DNA of 64,000 nucleotides from the NCBI RefSeq assembly GCF_000299335.2, contig NZ_CP004387.1, forward strand, positions 2,294,001-2,358,000, in the 5' to 3' direction. The translations under genes and the position numbers were made by a program. Positions 18,450 through 28,360 of the stretch are shown one piece after another; position 1 is the stretch's first letter; the number at the start of each line of letters is the position of its first letter. The DNA comes from Isoalcanivorax pacificus W11-5. Its GTDB lineage: Bacteria; Pseudomonadota; Gammaproteobacteria; Pseudomonadales; Alcanivoracaceae. The notes below the pieces were generated by a model. That model worked only from the letters and a program-made list of their open reading frames with translations, was not told the origin of the DNA and made no database searches.

Positions 18450-19634
18450 ATGTCCGAACTGCAGCTTTCCGACCGCGTACAACGCATCAAGCCCTCCCCC
18501 ACCCTGGCCGTCACTTCCCGTGCCGCTGAACTGCGTGCCCAGGGCAAGGACATTATCGGCCTGGGGGCCGGCGAGCCTGATTTCGACACGCCGGATCATA
18601 TCAAAGATGCCGCCATTGAAGCGATCAAGGCCGGCAAGACCCGCTATACCGCTGTGGACGGCACTCCTGGCCTGAAAAAAGCCATCATCGAGAAATTCAA
18701 ACGTGAAAACGGCCTGAATTACGAAGCGAACCAGATCCTGGTCAGCAGCGGCGGCAAGCAGAGCTTCTTCAACATGGCCCTGGCGCTGCTCAACGACGGT
18801 GACGAAGTGATCATCCCGGCGCCCTACTGGGTGTCCTACCCGGACATGGTGCTGGTGGCCGGCGGTGAGCCGGTGATCCTCAACACCACTGTGGACAGCC
18901 GCTTCAAGATCACCCCGGCCCAGCTGGAAGCCGCGATCACGCCGAAGACCCGCCTGTTCGTGATCAACAGCCCGTCCAACCCGTCCGGTGTGGCCTACAC
19001 CGAGGAAGAGCTGAAAGCCCTCGGCGATGTGCTGCGCAAGCACCCGAACGTGCTGGTGGCCACGGATGACATGTACGAGCACATCCTCTGGACCGGCAAG
19101 CCGTTCGTGAACATCGTCAACGCCAACCCGGACCTGTACGACCGCACGGTGGTGCTCAACGGTGTCTCCAAGGCCTACAGCATGACCGGCTGGCGGATCG
19201 GCTATGCCGCCGGCCCGGCCAAGCTGATCGGCGCCATGAAGAAAGTGCAGAGCCAGAGCACCTCGAACCCGGCCTCGATCAGCCAGGAAGCCGCCCAGGC
19301 GGCCCTGGACGGCCCGCAGGAATGCGTGGCCGAGATGGTCAAGGCGTTCAAGGCACGCCACGACTGGCTGGTGGAAGCGCTCAACGCCCTGCCGGGCGTG
19401 ACCTGCCTGGCCGGTGATGGCACTTTCTATGCCTTCCCGGATTTCAGCGGTGCCATCAAGGCCGGCGGCTTCGAGAACGACCTGGCGCTGGCCGACAAGC
19501 TGCTGGAAGCCGGTGTGGCGCTGGTGCCCGGCTCTGCCTTCGGTGCCGAAGGCTGTCTGCGCCTGTCTTTCGCCGTGAGTCTGGACACGCTGAAAGCTGC
19601 GGTGCAGCGAATTGAGGCGGCACTGACCAAATAA
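18450..19634 (+). CDS. Class I/II PLP-dependent aminotransferase, aspartate aminotransferase type
   Basis: The 394-residue protein belongs to fold type I aminotransferases of the aspartate/prephenate (I-gamma or Ib) type: [15 protein letters not shown] near the N-terminus, [30 protein letters not shown], and the PLP-binding lysine in [16 protein letters not shown] (about residue 235). It would transfer the amino group of aspartate to 2-oxoglutarate. The second ATG (18450) was chosen because it follows GAGGAG; the ATG at 18435 has no ribosome site. It is divergent from uvrB with about 90 bp between. Confidence 0.9.
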   Translation: MSELQLSDRVQRIKPSPTLAVTSRAAELRAQGKDIIGLGAGEPDFDTPDHIKDAAIEAIKAGKTRYTAVDGTPGLKKAIIEKFKRENGLNYEANQILVSSGGKQSFFNMALALLNDGDEVIIPAPYWVSYPDMVLVAGGEPVILNTTVDSRFKITPAQLEAAITPKTRLFVINSPSNPSGVAYTEEELKALGDVLRKHPNVLVATDDMYEHILWTGKPFVNIVNANPDLYDRTVVLNGVSKAYSMTGWRIGYAAGPAKLIGAMKKVQSQSTSNPASISQEAAQAALDGPQECVAEMVKAFKARHDWLVEALNALPGVTCLAGDGTFYAFPDFSGAIKAGGFENDLALADKLLEAGVALVPGSAFGAEGCLRLSFAVSLDTLKAAVQRIEAALTK

Positions 19635-19645
19635 GCAGCAAACGC

Positions 19646-19675
19646 GCCCTCAGGGTATTGACCGACCCTGAGGGC
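19646..19675 (+). terminator. Terminator hairpin after the aminotransferase gene
   Basis: An 11-bp perfect stem (19646-19656 with 19665-19675) encloses an 8-nt loop, 11 bp after the stop. The T-run is weak (CTCACTACT). The loop and right arm overlap the promoter of tRNA-Asn. Confidence 0.6.
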
Positions 19676-19686
19676 CTCACTACTAT
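19658..19686 (+). promoter_or_regulatory. Sigma-70 promoter of tRNA-Asn
   Basis: TTGACC (19658-19663) and TACTAT (19681-19686) are separated by exactly 17 bp and end 18 bp before the mature tRNA. The -35 box lies in the loop of the preceding terminator hairpin and the spacer covers its right arm. Confidence 0.7.
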
Positions 19687-19704
19687 ACGCGCCGTTGCAT
19701 ACAT

Positions 19705-19780
19705 TCCGCCTTAGCTCAGTCGGTAGAGCAACTGACTGTTAATCAGTGGGTCGCTGGTTCGAGCCCAGCAGGCGGAGCCA
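19705..19780 (+). tRNA. tRNA-Asn (anticodon GTT)
   Basis: A 76-nt tRNA with encoded CCA. The acceptor TCCGCCT pairs with AGGCGGA, the anticodon loop TGTTAAT closed by CTGAC and its partner gives GTT, and the T arm contains GGTTCGAGCCC. Confidence 0.96.
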
Positions 19781-19785
19781 AACAG

Positions 19786-19823
19786 CAAAAAGCCCGGTGT
19801 TCATCGAACACCGGGCTTTTTGT
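19786..19823 (+). terminator. Terminator of tRNA-Asn
   Basis: A 15-bp perfect stem (AAAAGCCCGGTGTTC and its complement) around an ATC loop is followed by TTTTTGTTT, starting 6 bp after the tRNA CCA. The symmetric A-tract may let it also serve minus-strand transcripts arriving from the dehydratase gene. Confidence 0.85.
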
Positions 19824-19886
19824 TTATGTGTTGCCGTATTGGCGAGGCCCCACGTGATGTCATCGACATCACGCACGGCAAACCTC

Positions 19887-21815
19887 TCAATGCAGTACGG
19901 CGCCTTCTTTTTGCGATTTCTGCGCGTCAATCACCGACAGTGCATCCTGCTCGTTCGGTACATAACCCGCCACATAACGGCGCAGCAGCGCGCACATGGC
20001 TTCCTCGTCACCATCTTCCAGCGCGTAGCGGAACGATTCCACCGCACTTTCCAGCTGTGACCACGCCAGGCAGTCTTCACGAGCCTGCATGATCATCGGA
20101 TGGTCTGTTCCCAAGCCATCGTCACTGAACAGCAGTTCTTCATAGAGCTTTTCGCCCGGGCGCAGGCCGGTGTAGTTGATATCGATATCACCGTCCGGGT
20201 GCAGTTCATCGCGCACCGAGTAACCCATCAGATGAATCATGGCGCAGGCCAGGTCATAAATACGTACCGGCTCGCCCATATCCAGCACGAATACTTCGCC
20301 ACCACGTGCCATGGAACCCGCCTGGATGACCAGCTGCGCGGCTTCCGGGATCGTCATGAAGTAACGGGTCACTTCCGGGTGCGTCACCGTCACCGGACCA
20401 CCGCAACGGATCTGTTCGCGGAACAGCGGCACCACGGAGCCGGATGAACCCAGCACATTGCCGAAGCGCACCATCGAAAACACAGTCTTGCCGCCACGCT
20501 CGGAAAGCGCCTGCAAAATCAGTTCTGCAAAACGCTTGGTGGCGCCCATGACGTTGGTCGGCCGCACCGCCTTGTCAGTGGAAATCAGAATAAAGCGTTC
20601 GACCCCCACCGTCTCCGCTGCCTGGGCGGCGGTGAGTGTACCGAGAATATTGTTGCGCACGCCGGCGGAGGGATTCAGTTCCACGATGGGCACGTGCTTG
20701 TACGCCGCAGCATGGTAGAAGGTGTGCACATCGTAACGACGGCAGACAGACTCAAGCAGGCCACGGTTCACCACTGACCCCAGCACCGAAACGATCTCCA
20801 GTGACTCGTCCTGCGCCAGCTCGCGCAGTTCTTTCTCCATGCTGTAAAGCCCGAACTCGTTGTGCTCCACCAACACCAGCCGGGTCGGCTTCAGGCGCAC
20901 GATCTGCCGGCACAGTTCGCTGCCAATAGAGCCGCCGGCACCGGTCACCAGCACGTTCTTGCCAGTAATACAGGCGTGCAGCAGGTCTTCCCGTGGCGGC
21001 ACCGGTTCACGGCCGAGCAGATCCTCGATCGCCACATCGCGCACTTCTTCGATGCGGGCGAGCCCCGCCACGATATCCCCCATGGCAGGTACTGACTTGA
21101 CCTGCACCGGCAGTTTTTCCAGATAGGTGATCACCCGCAGCCGCTGCGACCGCGACGCCGACGGCATCGCCAGCAGCACCGTGGCCAGCCGCCCCCGGCG
21201 CACGTAACGGGTCAGGCCCTCACGGCTGAGTACCGGCAAACCCTCGATGGTGGTGCCCTGCACCGCCACCCGGTCATCGACAAACGCCAGCGGCTGAAAC
21301 TGGTTACCGTTTTTCAGCGCCGTGGCAAGCTGGATACCGGAACTGCCGGCACCGTAGATCGCCACCGGCACACGGTGATGACGGCCATGCACCGCCCAGA
21401 ACAGATAGCGGCGCAGGATAAAGCGGCTGCCGCCAAGATACAGAATGCCAAGCGCCCAATAGATGATGAACACCGAGCGCGGCGTGCCGTAGGCGTTGAG
21501 CATGTAGGCCGCACCGGCCAGCGCAATCGCCCCGACGCTCATGGCAGCCGCCAGCGACAACACTGCATCGCCGCCGAGATGGCGCACCATGCCGCGATAG
21601 AAACCCAGCAGGTACAGGCACGGCGCGGTCAGCAGCGGCGCAGCCAGGATCAGCCAGGGTTGGGTAATGTTCGGGAAGGGGGAGCCAACACGCACCGCGT
21701 AAGCCAGCACAAACACCAGAGAAAGCGCGAGCAGATCGCCCAGCAGAAGAATCAGTTGTTTGGTGGAACGTGGCAGGCCCAGCAACCAGTGGTGATAACG
21801 CTCGAACTGCTCCAT
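19887..21815 (-). CDS. Membrane-bound UDP-sugar 4,6-dehydratase (PglF/WbpM/CapD family)
   Basis: The 642-residue protein has four N-terminal transmembrane segments (about 20-130), a CoA-binding-like Rossmann region (AIYGAGSSGIQLATAL near 150) and a C-terminal extended SDR domain with VTGAGGSIGSELCRQI (about 298-313) and STDKAVRPTNVMGATKR, in which methionine replaces the usual SDR tyrosine, a mark of this family. These enzymes dehydrate UDP-GlcNAc to the 4-keto-6-deoxy sugar, the first step to diacetylbacillosamine or related sugars. The ATG at 21815 was chosen because MEQFERYHHW is the first plausible N-terminus. Pathway partners are probably the PglE, PglD and PglC-like genes at 42-47 kb. 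Confidence 0.9.
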   Translation of the reverse strand: MEQFERYHHWLLGLPRSTKQLILLLGDLLALSLVFVLAYAVRVGSPFPNITQPWLILAAPLLTAPCLYLLGFYRGMVRHLGGDAVLSLAAAMSVGAIALAGAAYMLNAYGTPRSVFIIYWALGILYLGGSRFILRRYLFWAVHGRHHRVPVAIYGAGSSGIQLATALKNGNQFQPLAFVDDRVAVQGTTIEGLPVLSREGLTRYVRRGRLATVLLAMPSASRSQRLRVITYLEKLPVQVKSVPAMGDIVAGLARIEEVRDVAIEDLLGREPVPPREDLLHACITGKNVLVTGAGGSIGSELCRQIVRLKPTRLVLVEHNEFGLYSMEKELRELAQDESLEIVSVLGSVVNRGLLESVCRRYDVHTFYHAAAYKHVPIVELNPSAGVRNNILGTLTAAQAAETVGVERFILISTDKAVRPTNVMGATKRFAELILQALSERGGKTVFSMVRFGNVLGSSGSVVPLFREQIRCGGPVTVTHPEVTRYFMTIPEAAQLVIQAGSMARGGEVFVLDMGEPVRIYDLACAMIHLMGYSVRDELHPDGDIDINYTGLRPGEKLYEELLFSDDGLGTDHPMIMQAREDCLAWSQLESAVESFRYALEDGDEEAMCALLRRYVAGYVPNEQDALSVIDAQKSQKEGAVLH

Positions 21816-22042
21816 CAGTCTCACTCGCCTCCGTGCGGTCCTTACAGGCACCTGCTGACCAGATTTTGGTACGGTTGAACCGGCCTGCCACCCCATCCCT
21901 GGAGCAGTGGATCTGCCATGCTTCCGGGCTGTCGCCGGGGAAAACACCGGGTCATCATACTCAGCGGACGAAAAGTGTCCAGCAGATAATGGCACTTTGC
22001 AACCCGCACCCGGCGTCCGGCAGCAGCGACGCCTGTGGCACG

Positions 22043-23710
22043 TCAGCCCAGGATATGGTGCTCCCGCAGCGCGGCCAGCACGGTTTCCGCTGCCGCCCCA
22101 TTCTCCGCTTCCAGCGATGACAATGCGATGTCACGCGCGCCACAAAGAATCTGGAGACGACGGGCACCATCTGCCTCGCCCGGCTGGATCACCAGCAATC
22201 CTGCGGCCTGCAGGCGTTCGGCCAGGACGTCTTCATCGCCGCCCACCACCACCGGCAAAGCACCGGCAGCGAACAGCACGCGCTCCAGTTGCCCGGCCAG
22301 CAACTGCTGATCAGGCCCGCTGACCACCAGGCGCGCGGCCTGCTGACCCAGGCGACGGGCACGTGATTCCGCGGTGACCGGCGGTAAGCTTTTACCGCCT
22401 TTTACAGGCTCGGCTTCGGACACGACCATGCCCGCACCGACCGTCACGTTGCTCAGGCGGTCGACGACGATCAGGCTGCCGGTCGCCTTGCAGACGTCAT
22501 ACGGATCGAATGCCACGGCACGGGTCAGTTGCACCCGGCACAGGGCAATGCCGTTCAACGGCAGGTCTTCGGCGGCGTGCTGCGCCAGTGTGTTGACGTC
22601 GATCTGGTGCACGATCTCTGTCACCTGGCCGCTGGTAAAGGTGGTGCCCAGCTTGAAGTCATACGTCTTGCCGGTCTGCAGCGGCTGATCGTGCATCCAC
22701 ACCACGTGGGCCATGAAAGCATGGCCGAGCGTGACCGCGTCATCCGCCGCGACCAGCATGTCACCACGGGAAATATCGATCTCGTCGTTCAGGGTCAGGG
22801 TGATCGCCTGCCCGGCAAGGGCTTCCGGCTGTTCTCCTTCCCAGGTGACGATGGCCTTGACCGTCGAGGTCTTGCCGGACGGCAGCGCGCGCACCGGCAT
22901 GCCCGGCTTCACCACGCCCGCCGCCAGCGTGCCGCAATAACCGCGAAAATCCAGATTGGGCCGGTTGACGTACTGCACGGGCAACCGCAGCGTGTCCAGC
23001 TTCGCATCACGCTGTACCGGCATGTGATCCAGCAGCGTCAGCAGCGGCTCGCCCTGGAACCAGGGCATGTGGGTGCTGGCATGCACCACGTTGTCGCCGG
23101 TCAGCGCGGACATCGGCACGTAGCGCACATCCGGCACATTCAGTGCCGCCACAAAGCTGGCGTATTCCTCGCGGATTTCGTCGTAGCGCGCCTGGCTGTA
23201 CTCGACCAGATCCATCTTGTTGATGGCGATGATGAAGTGGCGAATGCCGAGCAGCGAACAGATGAAGCTGTGACGGCGCGTCTGTACCTGCACACCGTAG
23301 CGGGCGTCGATCAGCAAGATGGCGACCTGCGCGGTGGACGCGCCGGTGGCCATGTTGCGGGTGTACTGCTCGTGCCCCGGCGTGTCGGCGATGATGTATT
23401 TGCGGTGGTCGGTGGCGAAGAAACGGTAGGCCACATCAATGGTGATGCCCTGCTCGCGTTCCGACTGCAGGCCATCCACCAGCAGCGCCAGGTCAACAGC
23501 CTCGCCGGTGGTGCCATGGCGCGTGCTGTCTTTGGTAATGGCGGCCAGCTGGTCTTCGAAAATCACCTTGCTGTCGTGCAGCAGGCGGCCGATCAGGGTT
23601 GACTTGCCGTCGTCCACGCTGCCGCAGGTGATGAAGCGCAGCATGTCCTTGGTTTCATGCTGTCGCAGATAGTCTTCAATGTTGTCGATTTCCGGTGCTT
23701 CGTAAGACAT
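22043..23710 (-). CDS. cysN: Sulfate adenylyltransferase subunit 1 with a vestigial APS kinase tail
   Basis: CysN is the GTPase subunit that drives APS synthesis by CysD. The GTPase core is intact: GSVDDGKST (30-38), DTPGHEQY (109-116) and NKMD (164-167), then the EF-Tu-like domains to about residue 440. E. coli CysN ends near 475, but this protein goes on to 555. Residues 446-555 line up with the APS kinase domain of CysNC fusions: [41 protein letters not shown] and AAGLLVI match the kinase landmarks, but the P-loop GLSGSGKST is replaced by SGPDQQLL and about 60 residues are missing. The tail cannot be an active kinase. A separate intact cysC is at 39801-40439. cysD is 96 bp upstream. Confidence 0.93.
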   Translation of the reverse strand: MSYEAPEIDNIEDYLRQHETKDMLRFITCGSVDDGKSTLIGRLLHDSKVIFEDQLAAITKDSTRHGTTGEAVDLALLVDGLQSEREQGITIDVAYRFFATDHRKYIIADTPGHEQYTRNMATGASTAQVAILLIDARYGVQVQTRRHSFICSLLGIRHFIIAINKMDLVEYSQARYDEIREEYASFVAALNVPDVRYVPMSALTGDNVVHASTHMPWFQGEPLLTLLDHMPVQRDAKLDTLRLPVQYVNRPNLDFRGYCGTLAAGVVKPGMPVRALPSGKTSTVKAIVTWEGEQPEALAGQAITLTLNDEIDISRGDMLVAADDAVTLGHAFMAHVVWMHDQPLQTGKTYDFKLGTTFTSGQVTEIVHQIDVNTLAQHAAEDLPLNGIALCRVQLTRAVAFDPYDVCKATGSLIVVDRLSNVTVGAGMVVSEAEPVKGGKSLPPVTAESRARRLGQQAARLVVSGPDQQLLAGQLERVLFAAGALPVVVGGDEDVLAERLQAAGLLVIQPGEADGARRLQILCGARDIALSSLEAENGAAAETVLAALREHHILG

Positions 23711-23806
23711 TTCCCGTCTCTCCGATGGGGCGTCACTGGCGCCGCCATCCTTTCAACTCGTTGAACTGTGCCTGGCCAGCAGGCGTCCGGCAGTCTGTCA
23801 GGAAGA

Positions 23807-24721
23807 TCAGAAATAGCCTTCGCGCTTTTTCTTTTCCATGGAGCCGGATTCATCGTGATCAATGGCGCGGCCGGAGCGTTCGGAAGTGCGGGCCACCAGC
23901 ATTTCCTGAATGATTTCCGGCAGGGTTCTCGCCTTCGACGGCACAGCGCCGGTGAGCGGATAACAACCCAGGGTGCGGAAGCGCACGCTCTGCTGCTGCG
24001 GCACTTCACCCTCCGCCAGCGGCAGGCGCTCGTCGTCGACCATGATCAGCATGCCGTCGCGTTCCACCACCGGACGTTCGTCGGCGTAATACAGCGGCAC
24101 GATCTCGATGTTCTGCAGGTAGATGTATTGCCAGATATCCAGCTCGGTCCAGTTGGAGAGCGGGAACACGCGGATCGACTCACCTTTGTTGATACGGCCG
24201 TTGTACAGGTTCCACAGTTCCGGGCGCTGGTTCTTCGGGTCCCAGCGATGGAAGCGGTCACGGAAGGAATAGACGCGTTCCTTGGCACGCGATTTTTCCT
24301 CGTCACGGCGGGCGCCACCGAAGGCGGCATCGAAACCGTACAGATCCAGCGCCTGTTTCAGCGCCTGGGTCTTCATGATGTCAGTGTATTTGGCGCTGCC
24401 GTGGTCGAACGGGTTGATGTTCGCCGCCACGCCGTCCTGGTTGGTGTGCACCAGCAGTTCCATGCCCGCTTCTTTGGCCATGCGGTTACGGAAGGCGATC
24501 ATCTCGCGGAATTTCCAGGTGGTGTCCACGTGCAGCAACGGGAACGGCGGCTTGCCCGGCGCGAACGCCTTGCGGGCCAGATGCAGCATCACCGAGGAAT
24601 CCTTGCCGATCGAGTACAGCATCACCGGGTTATCAAACTCGGCAGCCACTTCACGAATGATGTGAATGGACTCGGCCTCCAGTTCCTGGAGGTGGGTCAT
24701 GCGATGTTCTGGAAGCACCAT
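23807..24721 (-). CDS. cysD: Sulfate adenylyltransferase subunit 2
   Basis: CysD is the catalytic subunit of ATP sulfurylase, making adenosine 5'-phosphosulfate from sulfate and ATP. The 304-residue protein shows [17 protein letters not shown], the PP-loop [16 protein letters not shown] (about 32-47), [16 protein letters not shown] and the conserved end [13 protein letters not shown] chose the ATG at 24721 ([11 protein letters not shown]); an ATG seven codons later is possible. It heads the cysD-cysN pair, upstream of the PglF-like gene on the same strand. Confidence 0.96.
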   Translation of the reverse strand: MVLPEHRMTHLQELEAESIHIIREVAAEFDNPVMLYSIGKDSSVMLHLARKAFAPGKPPFPLLHVDTTWKFREMIAFRNRMAKEAGMELLVHTNQDGVAANINPFDHGSAKYTDIMKTQALKQALDLYGFDAAFGGARRDEEKSRAKERVYSFRDRFHRWDPKNQRPELWNLYNGRINKGESIRVFPLSNWTELDIWQYIYLQNIEIVPLYYADERPVVERDGMLIMVDDERLPLAEGEVPQQQSVRFRTLGCYPLTGAVPSKARTLPEIIQEMLVARTSERSGRAIDHDESGSMEKKKREGYF

Positions 24722-24883
24722 AGTGTCGTTTCTTTCGTTACAGGCGTTACGGGAAGGGTCTGTCGCGACGGTCTCCCGGCCGGTCGGGCCTGTCCGGGAG
24801 AGTGTCGGGAAACCCTGCACCCCTGGGGAACGGAATTCAGGGCCGGGATGATACAGCAAGGCGCAGCGGGAGACACCCCGGGT

Positions 24884-25104
24884 TCAGGGAACGGTATGGC
24901 AAGCCAGCAGCCGGCCGCTGCCGATGGACCGTTCCCGCATCGCCTGACGGGCCAGCATGGTCAGCGACGCGGAATAGTAATCCTGGCTGGACAGACACTC
25001 CCCTTGCCCGTCTGTCCAGACGCCAACGACGGCACCGGACGCAGTTCGAAGTGGGCATTGCCTGACTTGCTCCGGAACCGGGCAAGATCGTCGTAATCCG
25101 TCAT
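24884..25104 (-). pseudogene. Possible small gene broken by a frameshift
   Basis: The gap between algC and cysD contains two overlapping minus-strand frames that together read like one small protein. An ATG at 25104 preceded by GGGAAGG starts MTDYDDLARFRSKSGNAHFELRP; around 25040 the more protein-like frame shifts by one base and continues GVWTDGQGECLSSQDYYSA to a stop at 24884. No family is recognised. Sequencing error, pseudogene or chance are all possible. Confidence 0.25.
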
Positions 25105-25257
25105 ACCTTCCCGCCGCAGTGGATAAACAATCTGATAACTTATGTATCTGCAATATGTGACTTTCGTCACAGAATGATGGCATTATGTCATCAGATTGCG
25201 TGCTTATCCAAGTGGGCACCAGGCACATTGGCATATTTTACGTTTCCCCTGGTCGCC

Positions 25258-26628
25258 TCAGCGCCCCTGGATAGCCCGCTGGATATTTGCCTCGAACAGG
25301 GCGCGGATCCGGTCCCGAACTGCCTCGGTCACCCCTTCGTAGCGGGTTACCAGCTTCGGCGAGGTATTCGACACCCGGCATAGCCCCCAGCCATCGTCAT
25401 AATCCACCCGGATGCCATCAATGGTGCTGCGGCGCCCTTCACCAAAGTCGCCATCCCGGATAAGCCGCTCCACCACCGCGAACTTGTCTTCCTCGGGCAC
25501 GGCGATATTAATCTCCGGCGTGCTGGGAAATTGCGGGTAACGGGCGAAGAAACAGTCCGCATCCAGCGCCGTGTGTGACAGGATTTCCAGCAGCCGGGCG
25601 GCGGCATACAGGCCATCGTCGAAACCGAACCAGCGCTCCTGGAAAAAGATATGCCCGCTCATCTCGCCAGCCAGCGGCGCGCCCGTCTCTTTCATGCGCG
25701 CCTTGATGAGTGAATGCCCGGTGCGCCACATCTCCGGCTCGCCGCCCAGGTCGCTGATCACCCGGGCCAGATTGCCGGAACACTTCACGTCGAAAATGAT
25801 CCGCCCGCCCGGCACCCGTGACAGGACATCCTCGGCGTAGGCCATCATCAGCCGGTCGGGGTAGATCAGTTCACCACTGGGTGTGACCACGCCGACGCGG
25901 TCCGCATCACCGTCAAAACCCAATCCCAGATCGGCTTTTTCCGCCGTCACGGTACGGATCAGTTCATGCAGGTTTTCCGGGTCACCCGGATCGGGATGGT
26001 GATTGGGAAAACGACCGTCGATCTCGGTGAACAGCGGAATGGTCTCGCAACCCAGCCGCCGCATCAGTTCCGGCGCCAGTTCACCGCCGACCCCGTTGCC
26101 GGTATCCACCACCACCTTCATCGGCCGCGCCAGCTTTACGTCGGAAACAATCCGTTCCAGATACGCCTCGCGCAGGTCCAGCTGGCTCAGCCGCCCCTGC
26201 CCTTCGCTGAGGCGGCCTTCGCGAATGCGCGTGTGCAGCGCACTGATGCGCTCACCGGACAGCGTCTGGCCACCAATGACAATCTTGAAGCCGTTATAGT
26301 CCGGTGGATTGTGGCTGCCGGTCACCATCACGCCGGAGCGCACACCGTCCACGTGACAGGTGGCAAAGTACAGCACCGGTGTCGGCACCATACCGATGTC
26401 CACCACGTCCAGCCCGCCCTGGCGCAGCCCATCGATCAGCGCAGCACTGATCACCGGCCCGGACAGACGGCCATCCCGGGCCACTGCGATGCGCGTTTCA
26501 CCGGCATCACGGGCTTCGGCGGCGATTGCGCGGCCAATCAACGTGGTGATGCCTTCATTCAGTGTCTCGCCGACAATGCCGCGAATGTCGTAAGCGCGAA
26601 AAATCAGCGGTGAAATCGTCACGTCCAT
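25258..26628 (-). CDS. algC: Phosphomannomutase/phosphoglucomutase AlgC
   Basis: The 456-residue enzyme of the alpha-D-phosphohexomutase family interconverts 1- and 6-phosphates of mannose and glucose. It has IFRAYDIRG near the N-terminus, the active-site phosphoserine loop VMVTGSHNPPDYNG (about 100-113), the metal-binding loop GFDGDADRVG (about 240) and the sugar-binding loop GEMSGHIFF (about 322). It is the last gene of galU-ugd-pgi-algC (27 bp after pgi), which supplies sugar phosphates for exopolysaccharide and LPS. Confidence 0.93.
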   Translation of the reverse strand: MDVTISPLIFRAYDIRGIVGETLNEGITTLIGRAIAAEARDAGETRIAVARDGRLSGPVISAALIDGLRQGGLDVVDIGMVPTPVLYFATCHVDGVRSGVMVTGSHNPPDYNGFKIVIGGQTLSGERISALHTRIREGRLSEGQGRLSQLDLREAYLERIVSDVKLARPMKVVVDTGNGVGGELAPELMRRLGCETIPLFTEIDGRFPNHHPDPGDPENLHELIRTVTAEKADLGLGFDGDADRVGVVTPSGELIYPDRLMMAYAEDVLSRVPGGRIIFDVKCSGNLARVISDLGGEPEMWRTGHSLIKARMKETGAPLAGEMSGHIFFQERWFGFDDGLYAAARLLEILSHTALDADCFFARYPQFPSTPEINIAVPEEDKFAVVERLIRDGDFGEGRRSTIDGIRVDYDDGWGLCRVSNTSPKLVTRYEGVTEAVRDRIRALFEANIQRAIQGR

Positions 26629-26655
26629 TTCAGCATGCCCTCTTGCGGACGCGGA

Positions 26656-28332
26656 TCAGAAACCACGTCGCTGTTGTTTGATAAAATCGAGCAGGCCGAC
26701 GGTCGAGCCATCCATGCTGTCACGCAGGGCAGCGGACCGGGTCGCCAGCATCTGCTCGCTGATGTCGTCACTGTCTTCGCGGGAATGGATCAGCGACAGT
26801 GTTTCCAGCGCGATCTTCTTGCCCAGTTCCACGCCCCACTGGTCAAACGGATTGATCTGCCAGAGCACGGCCTGGGTAAAGACCTTGTGCTCATAGGCCG
26901 CCAGCAACGCGCCCAGCCCGAACGGCGTCAGCTCGTCCAGCATCAGCGTCGAACTGGGCTGATTGCCCTTGTAGCGTTTGTAGAACGGCATCTGTTCGCG
27001 CTGTGGCAAGGCGGCTTCTCCGAGCGCCAGCAAGCGCGATTGCGCGAGGCAGTTGGCCAGCGCCAGTTCATGCTGGCCGCTCAGTGTGCCGGTCACCTGG
27101 GCACGGTCCGTCTCGTGATAGCGCATCGCCGGGACGACAAAATCACAGGTCACCACCTGGGTGCCCTGGTGCAACAACTGATAGAACGCGTGCTGGGCAT
27201 TCGGGCCGACTTCACCCCAGATCACCGGGCTGGTGCTGTAATCCACCGGCTCGCCATCACGCGTGACCGACTTGCCGTTGGATTCCATTTCCAGTTGTTC
27301 AAGATACGACGGCAGGTACTTCAGCCGTGCGTCATACGGCAGGATGGCCTGGGCGCTGATCCCGAGCAGATTGGTATTCCACAGGCCGGTCAGCGCCATC
27401 AGTACCGGCACGTTATCCAGCCAGGCCGCATTGCGAAAATGCGTGTCCATGAAATGACCACCGGCCAGAAAGTCGCGAAAGGCGCCCATGCCAATACTCA
27501 GGGCCACCGGCAGGCCGATGGCGGACCAGACCGAAAAACGGCCCCCTACCCACTCCCAGAAACGCAGGCGGTTGTCCTCATGAATGCCCCACTCGGCCAT
27601 TTTGGTGTCACTGGCGGAGACACCAAGAAAGTGACAGTCGACGACCGCCGGGTCTCGCCCCAGCGCATCGCGCAGCCAGCTGCGTGCGGTGTTGGCGTTG
27701 TACAGCGTGTCCACCGTGGTGAAGGATTTTGATGAAATGATGAACAGCGTGTTCTGTGGCCGCAGCATGCGCAGCAGGTGTGACAACTGGCTGCCGTCCA
27801 TGGACGACACAAAGTGCAGGTTGAGCGGCTGTGCCGTGCTGACCTGATAATCTTCCAGTGCCCGGCTCACCATCAATGGCCCGAGATCGGACCCGCCCAC
27901 CCCGATGTTCACTACATCGGTAATCACTTCACCGGTTACACCACGCCATTGCCCCGCATGCAGCTTGTTGACGATACGTTCCATGCGCTGGAGCTGATCC
28001 GCCACCTCGCCAAACAGACCGGCCACCGGCTCCGGAATATGGCCCTCTGCACGGGCACGCAGCGCCCAGTGCATTGCCGCGCGGTTTTCCGTGCCGTTGA
28101 CTTTTTCGCCCGCAAACAGCCGGTCGATCCAGCCGCGCAGATCGCGAGCATCGGCAAACTCCGCCAGCAGTGCCAGCGTCTCGGTGGTCAGCCGCTGTTT
28201 GCTGAAATCGAACAGCAATGGCCCCACCTGCCGGTGCAGGCTATGAAAACGCAGCGGGTCGTCTGCAAACAGATCGGCCAGATGGCGGCCGCGCAGTGTA
28301 TCGGCGTGCTGTTGCAGGTTGTCCCAGATCAT
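26656..28332 (-). CDS. pgi: Glucose-6-phosphate isomerase
   Basis: Pgi interconverts glucose 6-phosphate and fructose 6-phosphate. The 558-residue protein has NIGVGGSDLGPLMVS (about 152), the SIS-domain stretch SSKSFTTVDTL, FWEWVGGRFSVWSAIGLP and the C-terminal PFDQWGVELGKKIA. The ATG at 28332 (MIWDNLQQHAD) follows GAGACGG; a longer start at 28416 would overlap the upstream dehydrogenase gene. It is the third gene of the galU operon, linking central carbon to nucleotide sugar supply. Confidence 0.96.
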   Translation of the reverse strand: MIWDNLQQHADTLRGRHLADLFADDPLRFHSLHRQVGPLLFDFSKQRLTTETLALLAEFADARDLRGWIDRLFAGEKVNGTENRAAMHWALRARAEGHIPEPVAGLFGEVADQLQRMERIVNKLHAGQWRGVTGEVITDVVNIGVGGSDLGPLMVSRALEDYQVSTAQPLNLHFVSSMDGSQLSHLLRMLRPQNTLFIISSKSFTTVDTLYNANTARSWLRDALGRDPAVVDCHFLGVSASDTKMAEWGIHEDNRLRFWEWVGGRFSVWSAIGLPVALSIGMGAFRDFLAGGHFMDTHFRNAAWLDNVPVLMALTGLWNTNLLGISAQAILPYDARLKYLPSYLEQLEMESNGKSVTRDGEPVDYSTSPVIWGEVGPNAQHAFYQLLHQGTQVVTCDFVVPAMRYHETDRAQVTGTLSGQHELALANCLAQSRLLALGEAALPQREQMPFYKRYKGNQPSSTLMLDELTPFGLGALLAAYEHKVFTQAVLWQINPFDQWGVELGKKIALETLSLIHSREDSDDISEQMLATRSAALRDSMDGSTVGLLDFIKQQRRGF

Positions 28333-28360
28333 ACCGTCTCGTCCTGTGTCCACCGCCCGT

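Noticed and set aside
24768..25065. Plus-strand frames upstream of cysD
   Set aside because: Arg- and Pro-rich translations with no start signal; shadows of the GC-rich minus strand.
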